Below, piece by piece: positions 7,159-15,817 of a stretch of DNA of 35,200 bases. Source of the DNA: CAMAXB01 sp041746615. Lineage in GTDB: Bacteria > Verrucomicrobiota > Verrucomicrobiia > Opitutales > Opitutaceae. Positions within the stretch are counted from its first letter, which is position 1, and each line of letters opens with the position of its first letter. A program made the translations under genes and the position numbers. The notes below the pieces were generated by a model, which saw only the letters and a program-made list of their open reading frames with translations, searched no databases and had not been told where the DNA came from. The stretch spans positions 1 through 35,200 of the forward strand of contig JBGTGS010000072.1 in assembly GCA_041746615.1 (NCBI GenBank), read 5' to 3'.

Positions 7159-8610
7159 TCATGCCAGGCAACGCTTGAAGCCGTCGGTCAGCGCGGTGCG
7201 GTCGAGATTTTTTCCGATGAAGACGAGGGTGTTGGTGCGTGGGTCGGTTCCCCAGGGGCGGTCGAATTTGGCGTCGAAGAGCATGTGAACGCCTTGAAAG
7301 ACCAGGCGCTTGTCGGAGCCCTTCACACTGAGCACGCCCTTCATGCGGTAGATGTCGCCGCCCTTGGTGCGGAGAAGTTCGCTGATCCAGTCATTCAGCC
7401 GCTTGCCATCGAGTTCACCCGGTGTGCTGATGCCGACGGAGGAGACATCCTCCTCATGGCTGTGCGTGTGTTCGTAGTCCTGTTGCCAGACCGGGCGGAT
7501 GGGCTCGCCGTTTTGCTGGATATGCAGCGGCTCCTCACCGCAGCCCTCGAAGACTAGGTAATGGCCGGGCTCCTTGATTGTGAGCGGATAGTGGCCGTGG
7601 CCGTCGTCCAGCAGGAGGCGGTGCAGGACGGCACCGGGGATGACGGGGTCGCCGGGCTTCACGCGGCTTTCCCAGTCGGAGAAAATCACGACGGCCTGGT
7701 CGCGTGCGGCGGCGAGGTCGGCGGGATCGAGTGACTTGATCGGCAGAATGACCACGTCGAGTTCGTTCTCGTTGCCCTGGTGGTGATGGTGGTGGTGACC
7801 CTCCTTCGCCGAGGCTTCGGAGGGCGCGCCGTGTCCGTGGTTATGGTCATGATCATGTTTGTGGTCATGGCCCTCGTGATCGTGGTCATGATGGCCGATG
7901 ACGAGGTCGAGGGTGCCGGCGGGAAGCGGGTAGGCACCGGCCCATTCAAAGGGGTAGGAAGGCTCGAGGAACTTCGGGTCCAGTTCGGTGGCGCGGGAGA
8001 GGTTGAAGCCACCGACGTCGAGAACGTGCTTGAGATCGAGGGCCGAGTTTTGGGTGCGGTAGATTTTGGCTGCCGCGTTCATCCGGTGGATGCGGGCTTC
8101 AAGGGCGTCGAGGTCGGCCGGCGTGACGAGATCGGTCTTGTTGAGGATGAGCACATCGGCGAAGCCGATCTGTTTGCGGACCTCGGGGGAGTCGTCGAGG
8201 TGGAGCAGGACGTGTTTGGCATCGACGACGGTGACGATGGCATCGAGCCGGAAGCGGGTGCGCATCTCGTCGTCGGTGAAGAACGTCTGCGCGACCGGCC
8301 CGGGGTCGGCGAGGCCGGTGGTCTCGATGAGGATGCCGTCGAGGCGATCCTTGCGCTTCATAAGGCGGCCGAGGATGCGGATGAGGTCGCCGCGCACGCT
8401 GCAGCAGATGCAGCCGTTGTTCATCTCAAAGATTTCCTCGTCGCTCTGGATGACGAGCTGGTTGTCCACGCCGACCTCGCCGAACTCATTTTCGATCACG
8501 GCGAGCTTGCGGCCGTGTTGTTCGGTAAGAATGCGGTTGAGGAGGGTGGTCTTGCCGGCGCCGAGGAAGCCGGTGAGGACGGTGACGGGAATGGGAGCGT
8601 CGGTGGACAT
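7159..8610 (-). CDS. COG0523 GTPase with histidine-rich metal-binding insert
   Basis: Second COG0523 GTPase, a probable zinc (or other metal) chaperone. From the ATG at 8610 it has 483 residues. Walker A is GFLGAGKTT (14-22), CxCC is CICC (67-70), Walker B is ETTGLADP (from 96) and the base-specificity motif is NKTD (157-160). A strongly histidine-rich linker lies at about 239-278, including HDHDHNHGHG and a run of six histidines, before the CobW C-terminal domain; a further THSHEED occurs near residue 403. Such linkers bind metals in related proteins. It heads a minus-strand series with the WD40 and small CxxxxC proteins. An in-frame start at 8631 adds seven residues and cannot be excluded. 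Confidence 0.93.
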   Translation of the reverse strand: MSTDAPIPVTVLTGFLGAGKTTLLNRILTEQHGRKLAVIENEFGEVGVDNQLVIQSDEEIFEMNNGCICCSVRGDLIRILGRLMKRKDRLDGILIETTGLADPGPVAQTFFTDDEMRTRFRLDAIVTVVDAKHVLLHLDDSPEVRKQIGFADVLILNKTDLVTPADLDALEARIHRMNAAAKIYRTQNSALDLKHVLDVGGFNLSRATELDPKFLEPSYPFEWAGAYPLPAGTLDLVIGHHDHDHEGHDHKHDHDHNHGHGAPSEASAKEGHHHHHHQGNENELDVVILPIKSLDPADLAAARDQAVVIFSDWESRVKPGDPVIPGAVLHRLLLDDGHGHYPLTIKEPGHYLVFEGCGEEPLHIQQNGEPIRPVWQQDYEHTHSHEEDVSSVGISTPGELDGKRLNDWISELLRTKGGDIYRMKGVLSVKGSDKRLVFQGVHMLFDAKFDRPWGTDPRTNTLVFIGKNLDRTALTDGFKRCLA

Positions 8611-8647
8611 GGAGGCAGGAGGGAAGCCCACCCCGGCAGAGCCGTCA

Positions 8648-8675
8648 AGGAATCGGCCCCGAGCGGCCGATTCCT
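8648..8675. repeat. Hairpin repeat, AGGAATCG family
   Basis: AGGAATCGGCC at 8648-8658 pairs perfectly over 11 bases with 8665-8675 around the loop CCGAGC. It lies in the 198-base divergent gap between the histidine-rich GTPase and the secreted protein at 8809. The first eight bases of the stem are the same as in hairpins within cas4 (32708-32730) and after cas1 (34511-34532). No T-run follows, and a terminator makes little sense between divergent genes, so it is listed as a repeat. Confidence 0.65.
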
Positions 8676-8808
8676 AAGGTGTTCGTATTGCGGGAGGATC
8701 TCGCAACCTGAAGCTACGCAATTCTCCAACACCGTGGATCATAAGATGACTCATGAACGTGGATTCAGCGAATTTGACTTGGGAAGGATCCTTTGGGACA
8801 AACTTCGC

Positions 8809-10011
8809 ATGAAATCGCAACCATTTGGCTGGTTGGTCATGTCGTGGGCGGTGTTGGCATTTACTGCGGTTGCCCAAGAGCCGTCCGCATGGAAGGAACT
8901 GGAATTCGAAGTCCTGCCGTCGGTGCAATATGCGCATGAGGATATTTTCAGGCGAACCCCGTCGGGCCTGGGTCCGGTGTTTACCGCGACCCGGGAGATC
9001 GCCCAGGGTCAGCGGTTGGATATTCTGGTGCTTCCGCGGGATTGCGCGATCGACGACGAGGAGATGGTCGATGTCACGTACGACCTTTTGATCCGCCGGC
9101 CGGATGGATCGCAGATGGAACCGAAGGTCGGACTGGAAGTCGCCTTACGCCGGAAGGCTTTCCCCGGTATGATCCTTTTCCCCGGTCAGCTGGTGCGATT
9201 CAGCACCGGTCCCGACGATCCTCCCGGCGAATATTTGTTTGAAGTGACGGTGCACGACAAGGTGGGTGGCCGCTCGGCCACCAAGAATGTCGCCGTCATG
9301 GTTGGTGGTTCCAACGAACCGCTGCCGCTGCCGGAAGGTTTCGATCCGGCGCGGTGGATTGCCCATTACTATTTGAACCCAACTCCCCGGTTCGCAATCC
9401 CGGCTTTTGCCGCCATGAGCCGCATTCCGCAGATCGCCAATCGAGCGGTGGACGGGCATGGAGCCTTGCTCGGGTTTTATGAACAGATCCTGGCGGATAA
9501 CCCGTGGTTGCTCACGCAGCTGAAGGCCCATTTGCCGACGGTCACCCACGAAGCGGAGCGTCGCCTGGTGAACACCGTATTGGCTTATGTATTACGTGAC
9601 GACCGTGAGTTCCGAAACCCGCTTCCGCGGGCGGTGCGCCGGCAAATGCCGGTCCCTTCGGCTGAGCCGATGTCAGGGGGGCAGCTCGATCTGCAATGGG
9701 GACGATTTTTGGCGGGAGGACGATTTGAACCCATCAGGGCCCTGGTGGCGGTGGCGGAGGCGTACCTGCCGCATCGCGGCGAGTTGGAGAGGTTCAAGCA
9801 GTTGGAAACCAAACCCAAGGTCACTCCCCCGGAAGTCCTGAAGGCTGCGATCCTCAACAGTGCGTTGTGGTCGTTGGGCAGCAACGCCCATCAGCATAAG
9901 CGGGTGCGTGACTACCTCACAGGGATAATGGAAGCGGTGGATATCTCAGAGGCGATGGAGCAGGTGTTGCGGGACGTGTTGGCTTGGAAGCCAGCAGTTC
10001 CGAATGCTTGA
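8809..10011 (+). CDS. Secreted protein of unknown function, 400 residues
   Basis: From the ATG at 8809 the product has a signal peptide (FGWLVMSWAVLAFTAVAQ) and is then soluble, so it should be periplasmic or released. The N-terminal half is beta-rich and includes QGQRLDILVLPRDCAIDDEE and LVRFSTGPDDPPGEYLFEVT, which resembles an immunoglobulin-like fold. The C-terminal half is helical (MSRIPQIANRAVDGHGALLG, WLLTQLKAHLPTVTHEAERR). I do not recognise the family and see no catalytic motif. An upstream in-frame ATG at 8746 would add 21 residues before the signal peptide and is less likely. It converges on the pyruvate kinase gene. Confidence 0.75.
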   Translation: MKSQPFGWLVMSWAVLAFTAVAQEPSAWKELEFEVLPSVQYAHEDIFRRTPSGLGPVFTATREIAQGQRLDILVLPRDCAIDDEEMVDVTYDLLIRRPDGSQMEPKVGLEVALRRKAFPGMILFPGQLVRFSTGPDDPPGEYLFEVTVHDKVGGRSATKNVAVMVGGSNEPLPLPEGFDPARWIAHYYLNPTPRFAIPAFAAMSRIPQIANRAVDGHGALLGFYEQILADNPWLLTQLKAHLPTVTHEAERRLVNTVLAYVLRDDREFRNPLPRAVRRQMPVPSAEPMSGGQLDLQWGRFLAGGRFEPIRALVAVAEAYLPHRGELERFKQLETKPKVTPPEVLKAAILNSALWSLGSNAHQHKRVRDYLTGIMEAVDISEAMEQVLRDVLAWKPAVPNA

Positions 10012-10057
10012 GGCGCCAGCGGCCACATCGCAGGGTTCGGGCCATCCCCGATCTCTC

Positions 10058-10104
10058 CCGGCACAACATGCCGGCCAAGGAACCACCCGTCCCGGCCGGT
10101 TCCT
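10058..10104. terminator. Inverted repeats between two convergent genes
   Basis: Two stem-loops fill the gap between the plus-strand gene ending at 10011 and the minus-strand pyruvate kinase ending at 10103. CCGGCA/TGCCGG lie at 10058-10063 and 10069-10074, and AGGAACC/GGTTCCT at 10078-10084 and 10098-10104; the second overlaps the pyk stop codon. There is no clear T-run, so bidirectional termination is inferred from position. Confidence 0.4.
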
Positions 10105-11545
10105 AACGGACGGTGCGCAGCTGGATGCTTTCGACGAGGCGGTCCTGGGAGAGGATGTCGGTGGCGATGACGAGTTTGTCGCCGGGCTGCACCAGACCCT
10201 CCCGCTTGAGCAGGGTGACGGCCTGTTCGATGGTTTCGTTGGGATCGGAGGTGAGAGGCATGAACAGCGGCTCGACCGAGCGGAACAGGCGGAGCTGGCG
10301 CAGGGTTTCCTGCGAGTTGGTCATGGCGAAGATCGGGGCGAGGGCGGGGCGGAGGGCGGCGAGGCCGGCGGCCATGAAGCCCTGGCGGGTGAAGGTGAGC
10401 AGGGAACAGTCCTTGATCTCGTTGGCGAACTGCACGGCGGCCTGAAGCATCTTGAGCTTGTCGCCCTTGCGGTGGATGGGTACGACGAAGTCGAAGGGCC
10501 CCTCCTCCTCGATGCGGCGGGCGATTTTGTCGAGGATGCTCACGCATTCCATCGGATATTTGCCGATGGTAGTCTCACCGGAGAGCATGACGCAGTCGGC
10601 CTTCTCGAAGACGGCGTTGGCAACGTCGGTGATCTCGGCGCGGGTGGGCATGGGCGAGCTGATCATGGACTCCAACATGTGGGTGGCGATGATCACGGGG
10701 CGGCCGTGGTGGAAGCAGGTCTTGACGGCGCGGCGCTGGATGACGGGGAGATCCTCGTAGGGGCATTCGATGCCGAGGTCGCCGCGGGCGACCATGAGGG
10801 CGTCGGTGGCCTCGATGATTTCGTCAAGGTTGTCGATGGCGGACTGGTCCTCGATCTTGGCGATGATCCGGGCGCGCGAGCCGTGGCTGCGCAGGAATTC
10901 GCGCAGGGCCTCGATGTCGGCGGCCTCGCGCACGAAGGAGAGGGCGACGAAGTCGATGCCCTCGGCGAGGCCCACGAGGGTGTCGGCCCGGTCTTTCTCG
11001 GTGAAGGAGGGCAGGTTGATTTTCACTCCGGGCAGGTTGATGTGCCGGCGTGAGGTCATCTGTCCGGGAGTGAGAACCTTGCATCGGATGTGGGCGTCCT
11101 GTTTTTCCAGGACCTCGAAGCGCATGAGCCCGTTGTCGACGAGGACGATGTCGCCGACGTGGATCGCGTTGATCAGGTCCTTGTAATTGACATCCACCGA
11201 GCGGATATCCTCGGCGTTCTCGCGATCTCCGCTGGGTTTGACCGTGAAGTCGAAGGTCTCGCCGGCCTTCAGCTCGATGGGGGCCTCGAGGTCTCCCGTG
11301 CGGATCTCGGGTCCCTTGATGTCCATCATGATGGCGATCTCCCGCCCGACCCGCTTGGACACGGCGCGGATGCGGCGGATCACGGTGATGGTCCAGTCAT
11401 GCTTGGCATGCGCCATGTTGAGGCGGGCGACATCGGCGCCGCCGCGGATGAGCTGTTCGAGCATCTCCTCGCTTTCGGTGGCGGGTCCGAGGGTGAAGAT
11501 GATCTTGGTACGGCGCAGGTTGGCGGGAGGATGAAGCGTGCTCAT
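10103..11545 (-). CDS. pyk: Pyruvate kinase
   Basis: Cytoplasmic glycolytic enzyme converting phosphoenolpyruvate and ADP to pyruvate and ATP. The 480 residues match the usual bacterial length. Visible signatures in order: RRTKIIFTLGPATES, VARLNMAHAKHDW, MMDIKGPEIRTG, the family signature with its catalytic lysine IIAKIEDQSAIDNLDEII, MVARGDLGIE, and the helix ATHMLESMISSPMPTRAEIT. The common form of this last motif is ATQMLESM, so the histidine is a small departure. FEKADCVMLSGETTIGKYP completes the barrel, and a C-terminal regulatory domain follows. It stands alone; the hydrolase gene downstream on the same strand begins elsewhere. Confidence 0.96.
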   Translation of the reverse strand: MSTLHPPANLRRTKIIFTLGPATESEEMLEQLIRGGADVARLNMAHAKHDWTITVIRRIRAVSKRVGREIAIMMDIKGPEIRTGDLEAPIELKAGETFDFTVKPSGDRENAEDIRSVDVNYKDLINAIHVGDIVLVDNGLMRFEVLEKQDAHIRCKVLTPGQMTSRRHINLPGVKINLPSFTEKDRADTLVGLAEGIDFVALSFVREAADIEALREFLRSHGSRARIIAKIEDQSAIDNLDEIIEATDALMVARGDLGIECPYEDLPVIQRRAVKTCFHHGRPVIIATHMLESMISSPMPTRAEITDVANAVFEKADCVMLSGETTIGKYPMECVSILDKIARRIEEEGPFDFVVPIHRKGDKLKMLQAAVQFANEIKDCSLLTFTRQGFMAAGLAALRPALAPIFAMTNSQETLRQLRLFRSVEPLFMPLTSDPNETIEQAVTLLKREGLVQPGDKLVIATDILSQDRLVESIQLRTVR

Positions 11546-11612
11546 GAATGAGGTGACAGTGCGGAAACCAGCCCGGTCGGGCGAGGCCGGAGGCCGGATT
11601 CTTGCCTAACGT

Positions 11613-12413
11613 TCACTCCAGCTCATAAAAAGGCGTGCCGCCGCCGGGGGTGACCACCGAGAACTGGCAGCCCAGCCGGGGTCGGAGGGCGGCAAGGATG
11701 GTCTCGACGGCCTCGAGACTGTTGCAGTCACGGCTCAGATGGGTGAGAAAGATGTGGCGCCAGCGCGGGCTGGCCACGGACTCAAGCAGTTCGCGCACAC
11801 CTTCGTTGGACAGGTGGCCATGGCGGCCGGCAATGCGTTGTTTGGTGGACCAGGGGCGCTTCAAGTCGGCCTGGAGGAGGCGGGGGCAGTGGTTGGACTC
11901 GACCACGACGACATCCGCGTGTTGCAGGCGTTCGCGCACGTGCCGGGGGGTGTGGCCGAGATCGGTGAGCCAGGCGAGGGTGCGACGCGGGGCGATGAGA
12001 TCGCCCTCGTTACCCGTGGTGAAGGTGAAACCGACCGGTTCCTGGGCGTCGTGAGGGACGGAGAAACTCTCGATCTCTAGGTCGCGGAACTGGAAGCGGG
12101 TGCCGGTTTCGAAGAGGTTCCAGGCCGGCGGTTGTGAAAGCCTCGCCTGGACGGCGCGGGCGGTGGCGGCATTGGCGAAGATCCGGATGTGCGGGTGTTT
12201 GGAAAGACCGTCGACGCCGGAGGCATGGTCACCGTGTTCATGGGTGAGGAAGACGGCGTCGATGCGTTCGGGTGCAATTTCAGCCTCGTGGAGAAGCTGG
12301 CGGAGTTTGCGCTGGGAAAAGCCGGCATCAATGAGAACGGTGGCCTCGCCGGTTTGCAGCAAGGCGCAGTTGCCCGCGCTGCCGCTGCCCAGAATACGAA
12401 GACGCATGCCCAT
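11613..12413 (-). CDS. Metallo-beta-lactamase-fold hydrolase, YycJ/WalJ-like
   Basis: A 266-residue cytoplasmic metal-dependent hydrolase. The N-terminus MRLRILGSGSAGNCALL is typical of the YycJ/WalJ group, which are thought to be nucleases linked to cell-wall or DNA-damage control. The metal-binding motif is HEHGDH (residues 58-63), with further ligands in VPHDAQEPVG, WLTDLGH, VVESNH and IFLTHLSRDCNS. RHGHLSNEGVRELL matches the GHLSN motif of this group. The ATG at 12413 was chosen because LRILGSGSAGN normally lies at the N-terminus; the frame is open to 12449. It is divergent from dctP. Confidence 0.88.
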   Translation of the reverse strand: MGMRLRILGSGSAGNCALLQTGEATVLIDAGFSQRKLRQLLHEAEIAPERIDAVFLTHEHGDHASGVDGLSKHPHIRIFANAATARAVQARLSQPPAWNLFETGTRFQFRDLEIESFSVPHDAQEPVGFTFTTGNEGDLIAPRRTLAWLTDLGHTPRHVRERLQHADVVVVESNHCPRLLQADLKRPWSTKQRIAGRHGHLSNEGVRELLESVASPRWRHIFLTHLSRDCNSLEAVETILAALRPRLGCQFSVVTPGGGTPFYELE

Positions 12414-12462
12414 GGCGGCGAGGAAACGACCCCGCTTCGGGGCATACAAATCAAAAAGTGGC

Positions 12463-12491
12463 CTGAATAACGGACTCGTGTCCTTTATAAT
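12463..12491 (+). promoter_or_regulatory. Possible sigma-70 promoter for dctPQM
   Basis: A perfect TATAAT lies at 12486-12491 in an AT-richer stretch, with CTGAAT 17 bases upstream (12463-12468) as a weak -35. The dctP ATG is 75 bases further downstream. The strong -10 is direct evidence; the -35 is poor. Confidence 0.45.
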
Positions 12492-12566
12492 GGTGCAAGC
12501 ATCAGATCGGGGTTGCGTCGCGTCCCCGGGGTGATACCGACTTCACAACCTTCCCCTCCCCCTATC

Positions 12567-13535
12567 ATGCGCAGGTTATTATCCTTTTGCCTCGGCGCGT
12601 TGCTATCCGGTTGTTCCGGGCAACGCGATGTTACTGTCATCAAGCTGGCGCATGGTCTGGATGCCGAGCACCCCGTGCACAAGGCCATGGTTTTCCTGGG
12701 TGAGCGTCTCGTCGAGAAGTCGGATGGCACCATGAGGGTCGATGTCTATCCGAGTGGCCAGCTGGGCACCGAGCGGGAAACCCTTGAGTTGCTCCAGATC
12801 GGAGGCCTGGGCATGACCAAGACCTCGACCAGTGTGCTGGAGGGCTTCGCCTACGAGTACAAGGTCTTTGGCCTGCCCTACCTCTTCCGGGATGAGGCGC
12901 ACAAGCTGGCCGTGCTTGATGGCGAAATCGGCCGGGAGATCCTGGCGTCGTCGGAGGACCGGTTCCTGCGCGGGCTCTGCTACTATGAGGCGGGCAGCCG
13001 CAGCTTCTACACCAAGACCCCGGTGCGCACGCCCGATGACCTGGCCGGGCTGAAGATCCGGGTGCAGGAGAGCCCGATGGCCTTTGCGCTGGTGCGGGCG
13101 TTCGGGGCCTCCGCCACGCCGATATCCTTTGGCGAGCTTTACACGGCGTTGCAACAAGGGGTGGTGGACGGGGCGGAGAACAATCCGCCGAGTTTCCACC
13201 TCACGCGGCATTATGAGGTCTGCAAGTTCTACACCATCAATGAGCACACCGCGGTGCCTGATGTCCTGCTGGTGAGCGAGCACTTGTGGCAGCAGCTGGA
13301 TCCTCAGCAGCAGGAATGGCTGCAGGAATCCTCGGATGAGTCGGCGGTCTATCAGCGGACCCTTTGGGATGTGGCGACGCAGACGGCCCTCGACGAGGTG
13401 AGTGCGGCCGGGGTCGAGGTGACCTATCCCGACCGCGCGCTCTTTGCCGCGCGGGTGGCTCATCTCCACGACGAAGCCAGGGCGGATCCGATTGTCGGTC
13501 CCCTGGCCGGGCGCATCGCGGAGGTGCAGCCATGA
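12567..13535 (+). CDS. dctP: TRAP transporter substrate-binding lipoprotein DctP
   Basis: Periplasmic binding subunit of a tripartite (TRAP) carboxylate transporter. From the ATG at 12567 it has 322 residues. The leader ends in a lipobox with cysteine 16 (CLGALLSGC), so it is probably a lipoprotein. Family signatures follow: IKLAHGLDAEHPVHKAMVFL, VDVYPSGQLGTERETLELLQ, FGLPYLFRDEAH, DDLAGLKIRVQESPMAFALV with the carboxylate-binding arginine, and TALQQGVVDGAENNP. An in-frame extension to 12513 gives no better leader. The stop overlaps dctQ by four bases. The ligand is probably an organic acid such as a sugar acid, but the sequence does not tell which. Confidence 0.93.
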   Translation: MRRLLSFCLGALLSGCSGQRDVTVIKLAHGLDAEHPVHKAMVFLGERLVEKSDGTMRVDVYPSGQLGTERETLELLQIGGLGMTKTSTSVLEGFAYEYKVFGLPYLFRDEAHKLAVLDGEIGREILASSEDRFLRGLCYYEAGSRSFYTKTPVRTPDDLAGLKIRVQESPMAFALVRAFGASATPISFGELYTALQQGVVDGAENNPPSFHLTRHYEVCKFYTINEHTAVPDVLLVSEHLWQQLDPQQQEWLQESSDESAVYQRTLWDVATQTALDEVSAAGVEVTYPDRALFAARVAHLHDEARADPIVGPLAGRIAEVQP

Positions 13536-14044
13536 ACACCATCCGTTCACTCATGGACCGCGTGCTCGGTGCCACCATCTGCGTCCTCATGGGGGTGATG
13601 GTGGTCAACGTCATCTGGCAGGTGTTCACGCGTTTCATCATCGGTCATCCGTCGAGTTTCACCGAGGAGGCTGCACGCTTCATGATGATCTGGGTGGGGC
13701 TGCTGGGGGCGGCCTACGTCTGCGGAAGCAAGTCCCACCTCGCGCTCGACCTGATCACGGGTCGTCTGACCGGTGCCCGGAAACGGATCTCGGAGATATT
13801 CATTCAGTTTTCCGCCCTGGTTTTTTCCGTGGGGGTGCTGATCATTGGCGGCGGCCGGCTCGTGTGGATCCAGCTTCAACTTGGCCAGCAATCGGCCGCT
13901 TTGCAATTGAAGCTGGGCTACGTCTATCTGGCCTTGCCGGTTGCCGGTGGTTTCATCGCCCTCTACAGCCTGTTCGCGCTGATTGAAGCCCTGCGAAGCG
14001 GGACGGATGCCGAAAGTCAGGCGGAGGGGAGGGACCGGTCATGA
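13532..14044 (+). CDS. dctQ: TRAP transporter small membrane subunit DctQ
   Basis: Four-helix inner-membrane subunit that bridges DctP and DctM. It has 170 residues with four hydrophobic segments: VLGATICVLMGVMVVNVIWQ, MIWVGLLGAAYVCGSK, FIQFSALVFSVGVLIIGGG and YVYLALPVAGGFIALYSLFA. The loop FTEEAARFMMIWVGLLGAA with EE is a DctQ hallmark. ATGA overlaps link it to dctP before (13532-13535) and dctM after (14041-14044), so the three subunits are made together in the order PQM. Confidence 0.92.
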   Translation: MNTIRSLMDRVLGATICVLMGVMVVNVIWQVFTRFIIGHPSSFTEEAARFMMIWVGLLGAAYVCGSKSHLALDLITGRLTGARKRISEIFIQFSALVFSVGVLIIGGGRLVWIQLQLGQQSAALQLKLGYVYLALPVAGGFIALYSLFALIEALRSGTDAESQAEGRDRS

Positions 14045-15333
14045 ATGAAGCCATCATTCTGGTCATGGTCTTTGCGGTGCTCCTGTTCGCGGGCGTTCCG
14101 ATTGCCTTTGCGATCGGTCTCGCGGCGGTGGCCGCCCTCGCGGTGACGCTCGATCCGGTCGTGGCCGCCACGGTGGTATCCCAGCGGATGGCCACGGGGC
14201 TGGACAGTTTTGCGCTGCTGGCGATCCCGTTCTTCATCCTCTCCGGCCAGCTCATGAACCGCGGTGGCATTGCGCGGCGACTGATCGACCTGGCCAAGGT
14301 CATCGTGGGCCGCCTTCCCGGCGGGCTTGCCTATGTAAATGTCCTGGCCTGCATGCTCTTCGGTTCAATCTCGGGCTCCGCGGTCGCTGCGACCGCGGCC
14401 ATCGGGGGCTTCATGTCGCCGCTGATGCGGAAGGAGGGTTACGACCGGGAGTTCAGCGCCTCGGTGAATATTTCCTCGTCGGTCACGGGCCTGTTGATCC
14501 CGCCCAGCAACATCATGGTGGTGTTCTCACTGGCGAGCGGCGGCGTGTCGATCGCGGCGCTTTTCATTGCCGGTTATCTGCCCGGCTTGCTGCTGGGTCT
14601 GGCCCTGATGGTGGTGGCGGGGGTGATCGCCAGGCGACGGAATTATCCGGTGGGTGACAAGGTCGGCCTCACGCAGTCCCTGCGCGTGTTTGGTGATGCG
14701 GTCCCCAGTCTGTTTCTGCTGGTGGTGGTGATGGGGGGCATCATCATGGGCTGGTTCACCCCCACGGAGGCGAGCGCGATTGCGGTGCTCTACACTTTTG
14801 TGCTCTCGGTGATTATTTACCGGGAGATCAAATGGTCGGAGCTGCCGCGCCTGCTGACGGATTCGGCCGCGACCACTGCGATCGTTCTCATCCTGGTGGG
14901 CACCTCCATGGGCATGTCCTGGGTCATGTCGTCGGCCAACATTCCCCAGACCATCTCGGAGACACTGCTGGCGCTGACTGACAACCGGTATGCGCTGTTG
15001 TTGATCATCACGCTCATCCTGCTGGTGGTGGGGACCTTCATGGACATGACGCCGGCGGTGCTGATCTTCACGCCGATCTTCCTGCCCGTGGCGATCAGCA
15101 TGGGCATGGATCCGATCCATTTCGGCATCATGATGATTTTCAACCTGTGCATCGGCCTCTGCACGCCTCCGGTAGGCACGGCGCTCTTTGTCGGCTGCGG
15201 GGTGGGTGGCACGACCATTGCGCGGATCTGGCGACCGCTCCTGCCGTTCTATGCGGCGATGTTTGGCGTACTGCTGCTGGTGGTTTTTTGGCCGCCGCTT
15301 TCGCTGGCGCTCCCGCGCTTGTTGGGTTTTTGA
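14041..15333 (+). CDS. dctM: TRAP transporter large permease DctM
   Basis: Large inner-membrane subunit that moves the substrate using an ion gradient. The 430 residues match the normal DctM length (about 425) and hold around a dozen membrane segments. Signatures include IPFFILSGQLMNRGGIARRL, MLFGSISGSAVAATAAIGGF, GYDREFSASVNISSSVTGLL, IPPSNIMVVFS, and TPTEASAIAVLYTF. Near the end NLCIGLCTPPVGTALFVGCG is the usual C-terminal motif. It starts in the ATGA overlap with dctQ. A VOC-family gene begins seven bases after its stop and is likely in the same transcript. Confidence 0.94.
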   Translation: MNEAIILVMVFAVLLFAGVPIAFAIGLAAVAALAVTLDPVVAATVVSQRMATGLDSFALLAIPFFILSGQLMNRGGIARRLIDLAKVIVGRLPGGLAYVNVLACMLFGSISGSAVAATAAIGGFMSPLMRKEGYDREFSASVNISSSVTGLLIPPSNIMVVFSLASGGVSIAALFIAGYLPGLLLGLALMVVAGVIARRRNYPVGDKVGLTQSLRVFGDAVPSLFLLVVVMGGIIMGWFTPTEASAIAVLYTFVLSVIIYREIKWSELPRLLTDSAATTAIVLILVGTSMGMSWVMSSANIPQTISETLLALTDNRYALLLIITLILLVVGTFMDMTPAVLIFTPIFLPVAISMGMDPIHFGIMMIFNLCIGLCTPPVGTALFVGCGVGGTTIARIWRPLLPFYAAMFGVLLLVVFWPPLSLALPRLLGF

Positions 15334-15340
15334 TACTGGG

Positions 15341-15766
15341 ATGATCACTCCATCCCGACTCGAGCACATCGCCCTCAACGTCACCGATCCAGTGGGTATG
15401 GCCCGCTGGTATTCGGAGAATCTTGGTCTTCGGGTGGTCCGTACGGTGGGTGACATATCCAATACCACGTTTCTGGCCGCCGGGAATGGCGAGGTGTTGA
15501 TCGAGTTTTACTGCAACTCCCTCGCGCCGGTCCCGGCCTATGGAACCATGCATCCGCTGGAGCTGCATCTGGCGTTCTCCTCGGATGATCCCCAGACCGA
15601 TGCCAACCGGCTGTTGAAGGCCGGGGCGGCGCTTTCGGATCCGCTGGTGATCACTGCGGCCGGCGACCGGCTCATCATGCTGCGGGACCCCTTCGGGCTG
15701 GCCTTGCAGCTGGTGTGCCGGGCGAAGCCCATGTTGAAGGAAAGCGCCGGGGCGGCGCTTTCCTGA
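15341..15766 (+). CDS. VOC (glyoxalase/dioxygenase-fold) family protein
   Basis: A 141-residue protein of the vicinal-oxygen-chelate superfamily. The first beta-alpha-beta motif is LEHIALNVTDPVGMARWYSE with a possible metal ligand in EHIAL, and the second begins LELHLAFSSDDPQTDANRLL and ends in DRLIMLRDPFGLALQLV, the usual signature with a C-terminal metal-ligand position. The superfamily includes glyoxalases, epimerases and antibiotic-binding proteins, so the reaction cannot be assigned. It begins seven bases after dctM, so it may act on the compound imported by the TRAP system. Confidence 0.82.
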   Translation: MITPSRLEHIALNVTDPVGMARWYSENLGLRVVRTVGDISNTTFLAAGNGEVLIEFYCNSLAPVPAYGTMHPLELHLAFSSDDPQTDANRLLKAGAALSDPLVITAAGDRLIMLRDPFGLALQLVCRAKPMLKESAGAALS

Positions 15767-15817
15767 TAAGGCCTCCATGGATTGACCGCGGCGGGTTTTA
15801 CTGCCTACTGACCCTCC

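Noticed and set aside
7780..8808. Long plus-strand open frame opposite the histidine-rich GTPase, continuous with the secreted protein gene
   Set aside because: It is the complement of a clear COG0523 gene; its valine/aspartate-rich, repetitive translation is a shadow. Only the part from 8809, with a signal peptide, is kept.
10004..11551. Plus-strand open frames opposite pyruvate kinase
   Set aside because: They are antisense to a full set of pyruvate kinase motifs and have the aspartate/glycine-rich look of GC-rich antisense frames.
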